A DNA stretch of 64,000 nucleotides from Saprolegnia diclina VS20 (Eukaryota > Oomycota > Saprolegniomycetes > Saprolegniales > Saprolegniaceae), in contig NW_008246083.1 of the NCBI RefSeq assembly GCF_000281045.1, positions 128,906 through 192,905 on the forward strand. The letters run 5' to 3'. The notes beneath the pieces were generated by a model, which made no database searches, had not been told where the DNA came from, and worked only from the letters and a program-made list of their open reading frames with translations. This document shows, one piece after another, positions 1-13,000 of this stretch; position 1 is the stretch's first letter; each line of letters begins with the position of its first letter. The position numbers and the translations under genes were made by a program.

Positions 1-3000
1 GCGTCTGTCCATGCGTGCACGAGCTGCGACGCCATTTTGAGTGTGTGGTGATGCAAACTTGGCTGCGCGTTGGGGGTGATATCTCTGGCGCTGACCAGCG
101 GAGACACCAAATCTGGAACCGGGTTCGAATCTGGTACGACTTGCGTTTGAAGATCGCGCTCGTGCGGCCGAGATGTGCACCAAACGACCTCGGCCATCGC
201 CGCTTGCGTCCAGGCGCGGACCATGCGACCGGCCGTGATCGAGATCACTACCGTGTGGTCAAAGGCTTCTTCGGGCGTCTCGAGCGGTGCTTGGAGCAAA
301 GAAGCGGCGCTCGCCGTCTCATGGCTCGTCGTGATACTCGCCTCGGCACTTTGAACGGGGCGGGGACTGGAGACACCTTGTGATGACGCGCTCAAATGAC
401 CAACTTCGCTTGGCGCATCGTCGAAGATGCTTGCGTCCTCGAGATCGCTCGGTCGGGCGTCTGCGTCGCCAGTGGTTGCCGACGCCATCGCATCATCAAA
501 GGCAGCTTCCAGGTCTAAATCGTCCAGAGCATCGATCTTCGGGGCAGACGGGCGCCGTGTCGCTTCACTCGTCAGATCAACCGTGTTCTTTGACGCGGTG
601 GATGCATAATCCTCCGAGGTAGCGTCCTCGCTTGCGCTTGCGTCAACGCCATTTTCTAACGCCGTAATCATGTCGTCGCAGACACCGCAGACGATCGACG
701 CCGAGAGCGCGCTGCTCGTATCGTCGGCCACGCTTGCAGCGGCGTGGGACACCCACGCCAGTGTCAACTGCTTGGCCAATAGCGCCATGGCCACGCTCTC
801 GTCCGTCGCCATGCTCGTCGCTGCGTCGCCGTCCTTGGCCTCGGCTGCGAGTACCGTCATCGTAGCCAGTGGAACGTCGTCCGTGTCTTTCGATTCGTGA
901 CGCACGGGCGACCTCGGTACCTCGTGAAACAGCTTTGCAAAGATACCGTCTTTGGCGATCGATGCAACGATATCCGGGGGTAAAAGAGTACTCGGTGGCG
1001 GGGCAAACGACCGCCGCAAGGCCTCGTTGGCCGCCGTCACCATCGCGTCGTCCAGCGCTGAGCTCACAATCGCCGTCGCTATCAGCACCTCCCGCGCTAC
1101 GTCGTCGCGCGTGACCAAGACGGGCTCCTCCGCGGCGCTCACAGCAGAGTTGGCTGCTGTATCGTTGACAGAACGGGTGGCAAGCTTGGGCTCCTTGCGT
1201 GGCGTGGCCTTGCGAGGAGTCGGCGTCTGCCGGGGCGACGGCACCGGTGATCGCCACGCTTCCTTCCGCGGCGAGCGCGTTGTTGGGGAATGGGCTGGTC
1301 GCGGTGACGTCGGTGCTGTTTGGAGGAGGCGCGGCTCGAGGGGCAGTCGCGGCACATCGAGGCTCGCCGCTGACGCTTGCGTCCTGAGTTTTTCCGTCCC
1401 GATTCCTTGCGCCGGCTTGCTTGGCGATTTGATGACTAGACACATGGTCGTCTTCGATGCCAACACATTAGATAGCAACGTACGACTGCTCGGCATTGGT
1501 CGCACGCGGCTTTTGGTCGGTGATTTCGTCGGTGACGACGACTGGGGTGGCAGCCGCGCGGGCGGCCGGGGCTTGACCGCTGCCTCCTTTGACGGCGACG
1601 GCGCAACAGCCACAGACGTTTTGAGAGGCTTGGCAAACCCGTACGCAGACGTGAGGAGGTTTCCGCGCACGGCGCGGTCGGCGACTTCTGCTTGCGCCAG
1701 CGCGCGCTCCTTGTCCTTTTCGCCAATGCTCGGCATCGGATCGTACACGACGCCGTCCTTGGGCTCCTTCTTGGGACTGGTCATGACGCGGAGCTTGGTC
1801 GTTCGAGTGACTTCTACACGAGTTGGCTGTGAGCCAGTGCAATAGGCTGTTGGAAATCCTACTTTGTGGCGAGTAGGTGCGGACGCGCTTGACCGGGGAC
1901 CGCGCGAGCTGCTGGCACACAATGCCCGAGTACTTGAGCACACCTTGTCGCATCTTTAGCGATTTCAACAGGTATCTCCGCTCATACTTGCATCGGCCGC
2001 AAACTGCACCATGGCGTGCGACACAGTCGAGAGCGCGCGGAGCTCGTCGAGGACGTCGGTGACTGTGCGGTCCATCGACATGAAGCTAGCTCGAGGCGTC
2101 AGACAACCAAATATGCTGTCGACATACCAGAGCAGGGCCGTCGTAACCGCAACCGAGACCCGCTTGGACGCTTCCACGTTGACGCTCGCCTGCAAGAGCT
2201 GCACAAGGCTCTGCAGAACAGGCCAGTTCTCGTCTGCACCGGTCGCTTGGCCGCTGAGGATCGTGCCAATGACGTCTTTGCCTCGGGCTTGGCAAATAGC
2301 GACGAGGACTAAAAGATGCCCATCAAGACGCTGTCGATGACAGCAAAGCGGCAGACTCGCGCAGGTGTAGATGACGGCTTGGTCGGCCGTCTTGTCATTG
2401 CGCTGGACGATCGGGCGCACGAGAACGGGAAGAAGCCCGAGCCCGAGGACGATGTCAATGCTGCTGTCGTCGTGCTGCACGAGCGGCGCGAGGGCCCCCG
2501 CCGCCGCCGACTAGCGTCTCTGAGCGTCGTACGATGGAATGAGAACGCCAAGTACCTGAAGAATCACGTCGTCCGGGAAGCGTCGCAGCCCGTTGGCGAG
2601 CAGCTCGATCGCACCGTTCTCGATCAGCACCCGATGGCTCTCGTCGCACGCGCAAGCCAGCTTGCGAATGAGCACAAAACCGTACGACTGGATGACGGGC
2701 ACGGACGCCTTGACGCGCAGCATCGAAAGAATCGTGAGTTCGCCCAAGTGGCGGTGCATCTCGTGCGCGCCGTCACGGGTCCGAACGAGCTTGAGGAGCA
2801 CGGCAAACGCCTTCTTCTACAGCAAGGCAATGAGTGCGTGGATCAGCGTCTGGCAGTTGACGTACGACAAAGAGCGCCGAGACGTTGTCGGCGAAGAGTG
2901 CGTTGAGGATCGAGACGACGTCGTGCAGGTCATCGACGTCGTTTCCGTCGGTGCTCGGCGACTGCGGGGGCTGGAGGCGCGGCGTAATGCTCTGAAGCAC

Positions 3001-3027
3001 CGCGAGTTCGTTGCTAGCACCCTCCAT
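1..3027 (-). CDS. Armadillo-repeat protein with long disordered tail (3' end outside window)
   Basis: The first ATG in the frame is at 3027. Short exons encode helical, ARM-like repeats (for example ELTILSMLRVKASVPVIQ and KTADQAVIYTCA). Introns lie near 2867-2820, 2560-2515, 2340-2292 and 2000-1950. From about 1854 a single open frame continues to base 1 with no stop. It contains LRVMTSPKKEPKDGVVYDP followed by a low-complexity stretch rich in Pro, Ser, Ala and Asp. The gene is therefore cut by the window edge. Known: ARM repeats are protein-binding scaffolds. The specific family is not recognised. The overlapping plus-strand frames at 15-1845 are shadows. Exact splice sites are my reading of GT/AG plus frame continuity and are only partly secure. 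Confidence 0.65.
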
Positions 3028-3868
3028 CTCGCTCCATCGAGAGTACACTGTGAAGAAGAGGAGTTTCGACCTAAATCAGATGCGCGCTCGAGTTATAAAT
3101 ATAGTTCTCATGAGGGTAGGGTTGCCGACTAACATACAAAGCGTGGCACGCGACCGATACGACCAACATACAAAAGACCGATAGCAAAGGACGGCGTCGA
3201 CCATGCGATGTCGAAGGCGTACTTGCCTCACGCGGTCGGCTTCACCGGTAACTGCGCGGAGTACATATCTCAAGTAGATGCAGAACTAAAGCCAATCGCT
3301 CTCAAAAGCTTGCATGGCTCGCTCTTTTGTGCTGTGCATGCTGTGCAGGGCTGGCACGAGTCGGCGCAAGGCTCTGTCGGCGGCTGCAGAGAGGATCAAG
3401 TGCAATCTCGTGCCTCTTACACCGGTAGTGCTGCGCCCTAATGGCATTTCTCGGCGCTGTCTCAGTGTCGCCGTCGTGCTCGACATTGCGGTGCGACTGT
3501 CCCAGTCCATTTCGACACACTCGAGCTTGAGCTGTTGCGGCGGAAGGGGCGTCTTTCTCACGTGAAATAGTGTGTGTACACCAATTCCATTTTCCCGTTT
3601 TAAAAAAGCACTTGGGATTTTGTAGGCAATACAAAAACGTGTCGTTTTCCCCCGCCAATCAGAAACGCGGAGCGCGCGTTGTGTGTCAAAACAAGTCAGT
3701 CGATTGGGGCGGCGATTTGATTGATGGAAGCGAGGGTTACATATCCAAAGTCAATTGGCCCGAGCGACTCCCACTGCTCGCTGCGTCAGGGACGGCGCCA
3801 CCTACTTCCTGTACCATAGCCCGCTAGCACACTATATATAAGCCGCGCCGTGGCCACGTTAGCTTGAG
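3028..3868. other. Intergenic, divergent promoter region
   Basis: This lies between two divergently transcribed genes. It contains a CCAATC box at 3655-3660 and a TATA-like run at 3833-3841. No convincing coding sequence was found; the short frames present have no recognisable protein features. Confidence 0.6.
3833..3841 (+). promoter_or_regulatory. TATA-like element before the PUF gene
   Basis: The run TATATATAA ends 27 bases before the ATG at 3869. If it works as a TATA box the 5' UTR would be very short. Alternatively translation starts at the next in-frame ATG (3920). Confidence 0.35.
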
Positions 3869-5863
3869 ATGCACACCACCCACCCCCGCTCGTCGTCCCG
3901 CCCGCCGTCGCCGCCCGCGATGGCCTCGCTCTTCTACAACGAACTCGACTTCCTCGGCCGGTGCGCACGCGTCGCATGGACCACGTCGCTAACGGTTGCG
4001 ACTAGGAGCTACGACGGTGCCATGCCCCGTTTGCACGAGCCGGTACGTCACGCGCGTGCGAGGACCAACGATCGATGTGTGTGCAATAGGAGCCGACGCC
4101 GCCGCCGCCGCGACGCGCCTACTATGAAGAGCCGCCGCGAAGTCTGCCCAAGCCACGCAAGAGCAGCATCGAGATGTTTCTCTCGCAGAGTCCGTCGCAG
4201 CACCTTGGCAACGATTTCCTGCGCCTTGGCCTTGACGAACCGCCGCAGTTTTACCTCAACCCCGAGCTCGCAACGTTTGGCCCGCCGACGAGCGCCGAGA
4301 CGACGACGACGACGGATCCGTGGTACCACGAGCGATCGTCGTATGCGCCCGAGCCGGCGCCCATGTACACGGCGTCGTACGCGCCGACGTCGGCGCCGTC
4401 AATGCGATCGCAGCAGTGGTCGCGACCGTCGCCGCCGCTCCCAACCTACCCATCGTCGTCGTCGTCCTTTCGGCAAAGCGCGCCCCGGTCCGCGCCGCGC
4501 TCGTTCCCGCTCGGGAACCGGACCGCGGGGCTCTTTGACTCGCTCAAGTCGCCGCTCAAGCCGTGCAAGTTTTATGCCCAAGGCCACTGCCGCATGGGCA
4601 CCAAATGCAAATTTGCGCACCAGCTGCCGACCGCGCCGTCGTCCACCGCGTCGTCGGCCGCGTCGTTTGAGGACGAGTACGCGTCCTACCCGAGCTTTCG
4701 GCCGACGCACCACGCGTCGACGAGCAGCCTGGACGCGGCGTCGCTGCCCGAGCTCTCGCCGAACGTGGCGCTCACGGTCGACGACCTTGCAGGCCGCGTG
4801 TACGCCATGGTACGCCTTTTTTTCTAACGGCTCATCACTATATCCTTGCTGCGTTTAGTCGAAGGACCAGAATGGCTGTCGGCTTCTCCAAGAGCAGCTC
4901 GACGGCCGGTCGGACCTCTGCGATGTGATTTACGCCGAGGCCGTGCCGCACCTCGTCGATATGATGGTCGATCCGTTTGGCAACTACCTCTTCCAGAAGC
5001 TGCTCGAGCGCGTGAGCGATGGCCAGCGGCTCGTGATTGTGCAGCACGTGGCGTCGCACCTCGTGGCCGCGGCGCTCAACTTGCACGGAACGCGGTCGGT
5101 GCAAAAGGTGGTCGAAGTCTGTGCGACCGACCGCGCGCTCGCGTCGCTCATCGTGTCGGCGCTCGACGACGACGCGGTGCGTCTCTGCATCGACTCGAAC
5201 GGCAACCACGTGATCCAGCGCGCGCTGCAGTTTTTACCGGCCGAGTTTAACCAGTTTGTATTTGACGCGGTCGCGGCCGACTGCACGGTCGTTGGGACGC
5301 ACCGCCACGGCTGCTGCGTGCTCCAGCGCTGCGTCGACGCGGCCAACGAGAGCCAGAAGCGCGCAGTGATTGCCCAAGTCGAGCGCCACGCGATGAAGCT
5401 CATGCAAGACCCGTATGGCAACTACGTGGTCCAGTACGTCCTCGACGCGTGCCCGAGCGACGAGACGGTCGGCGTCATGGCCAAATGCGTCGGCCACCTC
5501 TTTGAGCTCTCGGTCCAGAAATTTTCGTCCAACGTCGTGGAGAAGTGCCTCGAGTTGGCGCCGTACGAGCTGCGCCAGACGTTTGTCAAGGAGCTCATTG
5601 CGTCGCCGCGTATGCAGCGCATGCTCCAGGACCAGTTTGCCAACTATGTGGTCCAGCGCGCGCTCTCGGTGGCCTCGGACGAGCACTGCCTCGCGCTCGT
5701 GCACGCGATCGCGCCGCACTTGCCGTCGATGAAGAACACGTCGGGCGGCCGCCGCATCCAGGCCCGGATCCTCAAACGCTTCCCGCACATGGTCGAGATG
5801 GTGATGCTTGGCGAGACCATGCCGCTCGAGACGCCGCCGCCGCTCTATGGCCGCGTCGCGTAG
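3869..5863 (+). CDS. CCCH zinc finger plus Pumilio (PUF) RNA-binding protein
   Basis: A predicted 617-residue protein from four exons: 3869-3960, 4006-4042, 4090-4809 and 4859-5863. Introns are 45, 47 and 49 nt, all GT-AG. After a Ser/Pro-rich leader there is one CCCH finger at about residues 202-220 (CKFYAQGHCRMGTKCKFAH, spacing C-x7-C-x5-C-x3-H). From about residue 284 follow eight PUF repeats whose RNA-contact tripeptide regions read CRLLQ, NYLFQ, TRSVQ, NHVIQ, CCVLQ, NYVVQ, SNVVEK and NYVVQ. Known: PUF proteins bind 3' UTRs and repress translation or trigger decay. By the usual code these residues match the canonical UGUAUAUA-type site (inference). Expected to be cytoplasmic. Likely a developmental regulator, as the oomycete PUF M90 is in sporulation. 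Confidence 0.93.
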
Positions 5864-6855
5864 CGTCTTTGTATGTACTCTTAGCCGCCACACTAGTTCC
5901 AACATCCTGTATCATTAATACCCGACGTACTTCTGTGTCGTTCACGCTCGTCGTAGAATACGCGTCCTCCACTTGCAGGAAGCGGGGCATGATGAGCTGG
6001 CGCTGCTGATGGTACTGGGCACACACGGGTCGGATCGTGTGTCCGCAGTCCGCCCTCTACAACCACGACGTGTAATAGGTGTCGTCGTTCTTGGGACCGC
6101 GCTACTGCTGTCGTTGCATGCCACGTCGGCGTCGCGTTGGTATTACGCCCACCGTTGCTACCTCGTGTAGCAGGCTCGTCTCCCAGCGAGGACCGTGCAT
6201 GGCGCCGCTATGGCCTCTTCCGGCAGTCTCTTCCAGTAGCCTCTTCCGGTAGCCTCTTCCGGCACCGCATCCGCGTCCGGCCTTGCGACCGCACCCCGTC
6301 CCATGCGCATCGACCTCGGCTCCGTGTCAATGAGTTTCCAACAGGTGTGTTTTAAACACATTGGCGGCCGGCTGTTTTCAAACGTGCGTGAGTAACGGGC
6401 GTCGATGTCACACATTCTCAGTCGAAGGCGCGTGGTTCGACGCAATACAATAGACGCCGTATACAAATTGCAAGTGAAAATAAAATAAACGGGGACGTGC
6501 CCCCTCCAAAACTTCGCCACGTGGTGCGGTTGCAACTGGCCCCTTCTTCGAATCCGTTCGCATCGCCGCTGCATTTTTAATTGTGTTTATTGTATTAGCT
6601 TGCCGTTTGTATTGAACAGCGACACGGGTGCATATTAATAAAAGACAGTGTATGCGAGTTTGCATTTTAATACACTGGCTGGCTACTACGGCGATAGGTG
6701 TAATCGTGAGACTCCTCATCTCTTGGACTGCCGCGGGTACAGCGGAAGGACGACGACGTAGCCCGCCGACGCCGACGACGCCCGAACCAACCCCGCCACG
6801 CCGCCGGCGACCTCTGCCGACCCGGACCGAATCACATACGTCTACTTCCGCCACG
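5864..6855. other. Intergenic
   Basis: No supported gene. It contains a short imperfect tandem array at 6214-6265. The frame of the next gene stays open upstream to an ATG at 6652, which would add 68 residues including a hydrophobic stretch. I judge this less likely than the ATG at 6856. Confidence 0.5.
6214..6265. repeat. Short tandem repeat, 12-14 bp unit, about 4 copies
   Basis: Imperfect copies of CCTCTTCCGGTAG follow one another. It is a small minisatellite in non-coding sequence; no function is evident. Confidence 0.6.
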
Positions 6856-8264
6856 ATGGCCAACGACATGGAGTCGCTTCACTTGCCCCGCCTCGACCTT
6901 GGCATCTTCAAGAGCAGCTGCCGGTACCTCGAGCGCATTGGCAAGCCGTCGATTCCGTTCCAGCCGCCAACGTGGGCCCTCCCGGCGTCGCGCAAGCCTG
7001 CGTCGGTCGCACTCATCGATGTCTTCAAGCTCAACGAAGTCATTGCCAGCGTCAGCGTCGACACCAAGTCGTACTTTGTGTTTGGCCGCAACGCGCTCGT
7101 CTGCGACATCGTCTTGGAGCATTGCTCTATCTCCCGGTACGCTCGCGACTGCACGATACGATGCTGGTGCTGACGTGGATGCATGTATTAGCATGCACGC
7201 CTGCTTGGTGCACCACAGTGACGGCTCCGCCTACATTGTCGACTTGGGCTCGTGCCACGGCACGTTCATGGACGCCGAGAAGCTCGAGCCGCTTCGACCG
7301 ACCCTCATCACGCACGGCGCCCAACTACGGTACGATACCCACGCCGCTCCCAGCGCGACATGAAGTGAACCATGCCTTGGTCTGTAGGTTCGGCGTCTCG
7401 TCCCGCTCGTACCGGTTCAAGGTACACAGCTTGGTTGCAGCCGTCGGCTCATGGCGTCCTCCTTCCTAGACGTTTGAATCCCGCGAGCAGATTCTGCGCC
7501 GCCTCCACGCCACCGTCGGGTTGCACGACGACGAGCGCCTCCTGCAGACAAATACGCTATTGAACCGCTTTGTGTCGTACCGACTCGACGTGCACGCCCA
7601 AGCGCACCAGTCGGTCGTGCATCCCCACAGTAGGCCTCCCGCGCTACGAACCGTGACCTCACGTGCTCGTGCAGAGGCCGCGAACCGCGTGGCTTCCAAC
7701 TCGACCGACACGAACGAAGACCCGTCGCAGGTCGACGACGAGCCGTCGTCGTCGTCGTCGTCGACGTCGTCGCACCGCCACTCTGCTGAAAATCTCGACT
7801 CGTTTGCGATGGTCGACATTGCCGAAGAGCCATTCCAGGCACCGCCGCTTGCGTCAAGGAAGCGCACGCGGCCGCTCTCGGCAACCGACCGGACCCACCA
7901 AGTGTTTTTGACGTTCGATATGAAGCGCGTCCGGTTCGTGGTTGACCCGCCGACGATCATTCCGCCGCCGCCGGCGGATGATGAAGCGTACGATCAGCAC
8001 GCTCGGAGCCACCTCGTCCCCAATGAGCCTGATGATGTAGCGATGGAGTGTGACGACGAGGATGCGTATGCGGCGGCCGTCCCGCCGCTTCTGAACTATG
8101 GCCCGATGGGCGACACGCCCATGGACGAGTACATGATGGAGAACCCGTTCGCGACTGTGGCGCCGGACTCGGGCCGCTGTGCGATGCCGCTGAGCCTTCA
8201 GTTCCCGCTCTGCAGCGACCGCCCGTCCCTCGACTTTGGCCGGCGACGATCGACGATCGGCTAA
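6856..8264 (+). CDS. FHA-domain protein of NIPP1 (PPP1R8) type
   Basis: Exons 6856-7136, 7192-7329, 7388-7421 and 7470-8264 give about 415 residues; introns are 55, 58 and 48 nt. The FHA domain spans about residues 64-151. It shows the core FGR motif (YFVFGRNALVCD), SRMHACLVHH, DLGSCHGTF and FGVSSRSYRF, in the same order and spacing as vertebrate NIPP1. A candidate PP1-docking motif RVRF (residues 304-307) occurs in KRVRFVVDPPTIIPP, as NIPP1 has RVTF after its FHA domain. Known: NIPP1 is a nuclear PP1 inhibitor and scaffold that binds phosphothreonine partners in splicing and chromatin. A poly-Ser tract (7743-7763) and an acidic C-terminal half follow. An additional in-frame intron near 7590-7680 cannot be excluded. 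Confidence 0.8.
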
Positions 8265-10053
8265 GACGACGTGTAATATTATATTTCTGTGTTCGGCGCT
8301 TGGTGGAGGAGTGACGCCAGCCGCTGACGACCGACACCAGCTCACTCGATTCGATGCATACAGTGTATGTTGTGCTGCATCATACGCTGTCTGGAGGCAG
8401 CGTGCCAGCCAAGAGCCATGTCCTTCCAAGAAAGACGCGTTGCGGGAAGGGAGTCGCGGGACGAGACGGCGACGCCAATGTCGCGTCGCCCACCCGTCTA
8501 CGATCGCATCTGGTTTGGCGCCACACCGGTCGACAGCGTTGGTTTCACGCACGTGGACTCACTCTCTTTGCATGTGCTCTCCTCGACGCACTCTCTACCC
8601 TCTTTGGCCCGACGCGGATATCCTTGGCACCAAATTGGCGCAGGCGATGGAATCGTCAAGGCGTCTCGGGCAAGCTTCCGTCGTTGCTTGAGGATGCTTC
8701 AGGATGCTTGCTCTGTGGATCTGTGGCGTGTCCAGTGCGAGGGAGCGCGTCGTCCAACCCCAGTGGTCCAACAGTATCTCTTGTCGGGACGATTCGGTGG
8801 CTTCTGGACGTGGAACTTTAACCTTCCGCACTCCAAGTATAGTTTCGAATAGGTCTACTGAGTGTATCGCAGTGGTGTGAATACATCGATGATCGAACGT
8901 TCACGCCAAAAAAGTCCGTCGAACGAAAAGGTTGGAGCTAGCCATGTACTCGAGATCAGCACCGACTTCAACCTCGACTCGTCGCCTAGGATTTGTACGG
9001 GCTGTACGTGAGGCCATCGCGCCCATCACGGACAGAAATCAAGCGCGGACAGTCCGGTCCTTGACGCATATCAACACCAGCATCAACCCTCCCGCTCGCC
9101 ACTCCAAGGCACTCTAGGTGGCCGATAACCATCACGGGCTCACAAATATTGGCGCCAATGACGTTGGCACGGACAGCTCTGGACGCGCGTTGTCTCTGGC
9201 CCATCGTTCGATCTCGCATTGCACGGGCTTGGACTGCGTTTCTCAGGACCAAGCGCCTATCGTCACCTACGGTACCGGCGACGTCCGCATTTCCGCATGG
9301 CGAAAGCCGTGCCAGTCGAGCATACGGGGTACGTAGTAGTCGCACGCCATCATCTCATGCAGCATTAGACCCACCAAGCAGGTTGTTCGAGATACATTCT
9401 AGAGTCGTCGCGAGAAGCGCTTTATGTTCGACACGTTGGCGCCACGCTCGCGACGCGTCGACTCTCATGACCACTCTCACTCTTGAGAGCGATCCGGTCC
9501 GATCACTTTGGCGCTAAGTCCGAAACGACTGGCGTACGAACGCGCACTTTATCGAGCGTATAGCCGTCGTAACTATCCAACGTCCCGATAAAGTACGGGC
9601 GTTTGGACCGCCTGTCTTGGAATAAGCGCTTCGAATCGCACTTGAGCGGGTCCGAGACACGTCCCACCCTCCGGACCACAAATTTAAATGCAACGCAAGT
9701 GGGTGATGCATACAAATGGCAAATGATAAAATAAAAACCGTGCGCGACGCATCCGACCAAGCCAGTTTCCTATTAAAAACCAGGCCATTTCGTGTCACAC
9801 AAAAAGGGCGGGATCGTTTACCTTGGTGTTTGTATGTGAAGCCGGTATTTAATTGCGTGAGTAATAAATTAAAAATTGAGCGGAAGATCGAACCCGAGGT
9901 TCAGCCAGTCGCACAGTCTATTTCATTACCCGACGCCGTAGGCCCACCTCGACCCGTCCGATCGAGCTAGGTAGACGCGCTCCCTCCATGAGGTCGACCT
10001 CTAGGAAGGAAGCTCATGGAAGCATGCTTGTCTAGGCCTTCTCGTTGACGTAT
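8265..10053. other. Intergenic, 1.8 kb
   Basis: No gene supported. A frame from an ATG at 8418 to 8852 (about 145 codons) is open, but I recognise no motif in it and its composition does not stand out. The last 300 bases before 10054 are more AT-rich (for example 9850-9890) and probably hold the promoter of the glucan synthase gene. Confidence 0.5.
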
Positions 10054-13000
10054 ATGAAAAGCCAGTACTCGTCTTCCTCTGCCCGACCTCCCAGCGACAA
10101 GCAGAGCGTGGCGATGCAGAACAGCGATGCGACGCGTCCGTCGGGCCATCGCCGTGCGACCAAGAACTACTTCCAGCTCGAGTCCGACACGAAGCGCCAG
10201 AGCATGATGCAAGACGCCAACGACCGGTTTGGCAACCGGCTCTCGATGATGAACGTTTTGCCGCAGCAGGACCAGGCCGAGTTCCAAGACGAGCGCTCGA
10301 TCGACTACTGCTGTGAAGTGCTGCAGAACAAATTTGGTCTCCAGGACGGGTCGGTCGACAACCAGCGCGAGCACGTGCTCCTTTTGCTGGCCAACTGCGC
10401 CGCGCGCGCCGGCACGGGCACGGCCGACACGCAGTACCACGTGCAGCTGCTGCACACGAAGCTCTTTGGCAACTACAAGGAGTGGTGCGGCTTTGTTGGC
10501 GTCAAGCCCGTCGCGTACGCCGAGCGTCTCTCGGGCACGCCGCTGACGTCGCCGCTGCACATGGATCTCATGCTCTACTTTCTTATTTGGGGCGAGTCGG
10601 CCAACTTGCGGCACATGCCCGAGTGCCTCTGCTACTTGTACCACCAGATGCTCTCGGCGCTCCTTCAGGACGACCAGCACCAAGAGCGCCGTCCGCAGCA
10701 GTGGTTCCTCCAAGCCGTGGTCCGCCCGATCTGGAAGGAGTGCTCGGTTATGCAGAAGAAGAACTCGCTCGGTCTGCACTACGAGCACACCAAGGTCCGC
10801 AACTACGACGACATCAACGAGTTTTTTTGGAAGAAGGGCTGCCTCAAGATTGCGATCGACCAAGTCGCGCAGACGATCCACAAGACGCACGGCAAGACCT
10901 TTTTCGAGCACCGATCGATCTTTACGCTCATCCTCAACTACTACCGCATCTTCCACTTCAACCTCATGTTCCTCATCGGGCTCGCGGTCATCAACTACGT
11001 GGTCACGATCTCGCCCAACGGCGGCAAGTCGGGCTTCGACCAGTTTAGCGCCATGGGCAAGGTCGTCTCGCCCTACTCGACGCGCGAAGTCAAGAAGGTG
11101 GGCGTCGTTTTCATTGGCTCCCACGCGATTCTCAACGCGTTCAAGTGCTTCCTCGAGGTCGGCCACGGCTGGAACCTCCTCGTGGACCGTCGGTCGACGT
11201 CGGCGACCTCGTCCAAGTCGATGACGTACGGCCTTGCGCTCACGCTGCGCTTGATTTGGAACCTTGGCTTTGCGGGTCTCTTTGGTCTTATGGCGGTCTC
11301 GGCCATCCCGGCGGCGGGTGCGACGGACATTCTCACCAACCTCTCGCTGGCCTCGCTCGTGTACGTGGCGCCCGGCGCGCTCATTTTGATCTCGCAGTCG
11401 ATCGCGCCGGGCCCGACGCGGACGCTGGGCTCGAAGTTCATCCGCGAAGGCGACTCGTGCTACACGGGCCGGCACATGGCGCCGCCGCTCTCGTACCGCC
11501 TCAAGTATGGTCTCTTTTGGATCATTCTCTGGGTGGCCAAGACGGTTGTGTCGTACTGGGTGCTCATCTCGCCGCTCATGCTTGTGTCGCTGGCGATCTA
11601 CGAGATGAAGCTCACGTACAACTCGCCGATCTCGTCGTTCCACAACATGGGCATCATCGTTGCGCTCTGGGCGCCGGTCGTTTTCATCTTCAACTACGAC
11701 ACGCAGATCTACTTCACGATCTTGCAGGCGCTCATCGGCTGGGTCAAGGGAGCGATCATGAAGGCTGGCGAGATCCACGGTATCGAGAACCTCTCCAAGG
11801 CGTTCCGCGTTGCGCCGCAGCTCTTCGACCAAAAGGTTGTGACGGTCCTCGCGCGCTCGACGGACGCGGCTGAGATGGGCGACCAGGCCTCGCGTGGCAG
11901 CGTCAGCGCAGTCTACCAGTCGCAGATGATGCTCCGCTTTGTCGTTGTCTGGAACGAAATCGTCAACTCGTTCCGCGAGGGCGACCTTGTCGACGACAAG
12001 GAGGCGGCCATTCTGCAGTACGACATTCAGAACACGGGCGAGGTTTTTGAGCCCGTCTTCCTCTCGGCCGGCAAGCTCGGCGAGGCCATGACGTATGCGA
12101 TGAAGCTCGGAAAGGGCGGTCGCGGCGACTCGGAGCTCCGCATCCAGCTCGTCAAGAACGACTGCCTCTCGGCCGTCAAGTCGTTTTTCAACGCGTCGAT
12201 GTACGTGATGGAGGCGCTCCTCGGCAACGACGACGTCGAGGTGCTCGAGGCCTTCCGCATGATGGAGCAGTGCGCTTGCGACGGCGCGTTTCTTCAGTCG
12301 TTTGACGTCGGCTCGCTTTTGCACGTGCGCACGATGGCGATCGACTTTTTGGAGGCGGTCCTCGACTTGCCCGACCCGGACACCCCGTCGCCGGTGCTGC
12401 CCGACACGGCCGTGCATCCCATGGGCATCATCCGCAACTTTGTGGCCAAGACGGAGAACCTCTTCAACGCGCTGCGCCAGTTTTGCCGCAACCAAGCGAT
12501 TGGTGGCAAGTTTGCCAACGTCAACTTTGTGCAGCCGGCCAACTCGTATGTGTACGCGTCGCGGGGGCTGGTCAACCTCTTCCACAGCGACACGGCGATG
12601 GGCGCAGCGACGCGCGCGTACCTTCTCATGTCGCTCGACAAGCCGGACGCGATGCCCAAGTGCGCCGAGGCCCAGCGCCGGCTCGGTTTCTTTATGAAGT
12701 CGCTCTTGATGGACATTCCGCAGCTGCGCGCGATCCGCGACATGCGGTCGTTCTCGGTCGTGACGCCGTTTTACAGCGAGGGCGTCATTTACTCGCTCGA
12801 CGAGCTCAACAACCCGCTCGAGAACCACCCGATCTTCAACAAGGGCGAGGAAGTCAAGAAGAACATTTCGATCCTCAAGTACCTCATCACGATCCACCCG
12901 GAAGAGTGGGAGAACTTTTTGGAGCGCATTGACGTGTCGTCGGTCGAGGCGGCCATCAAGCAATTTCCGATGGAGATTCGGCTCTGGGCGTCGTACCGCG

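Noticed and set aside
8418-8852. 145-codon plus-strand frame
   Set aside because: No motif, no upstream promoter signal that stands out, and frames this long occur by chance in this GC-rich DNA.
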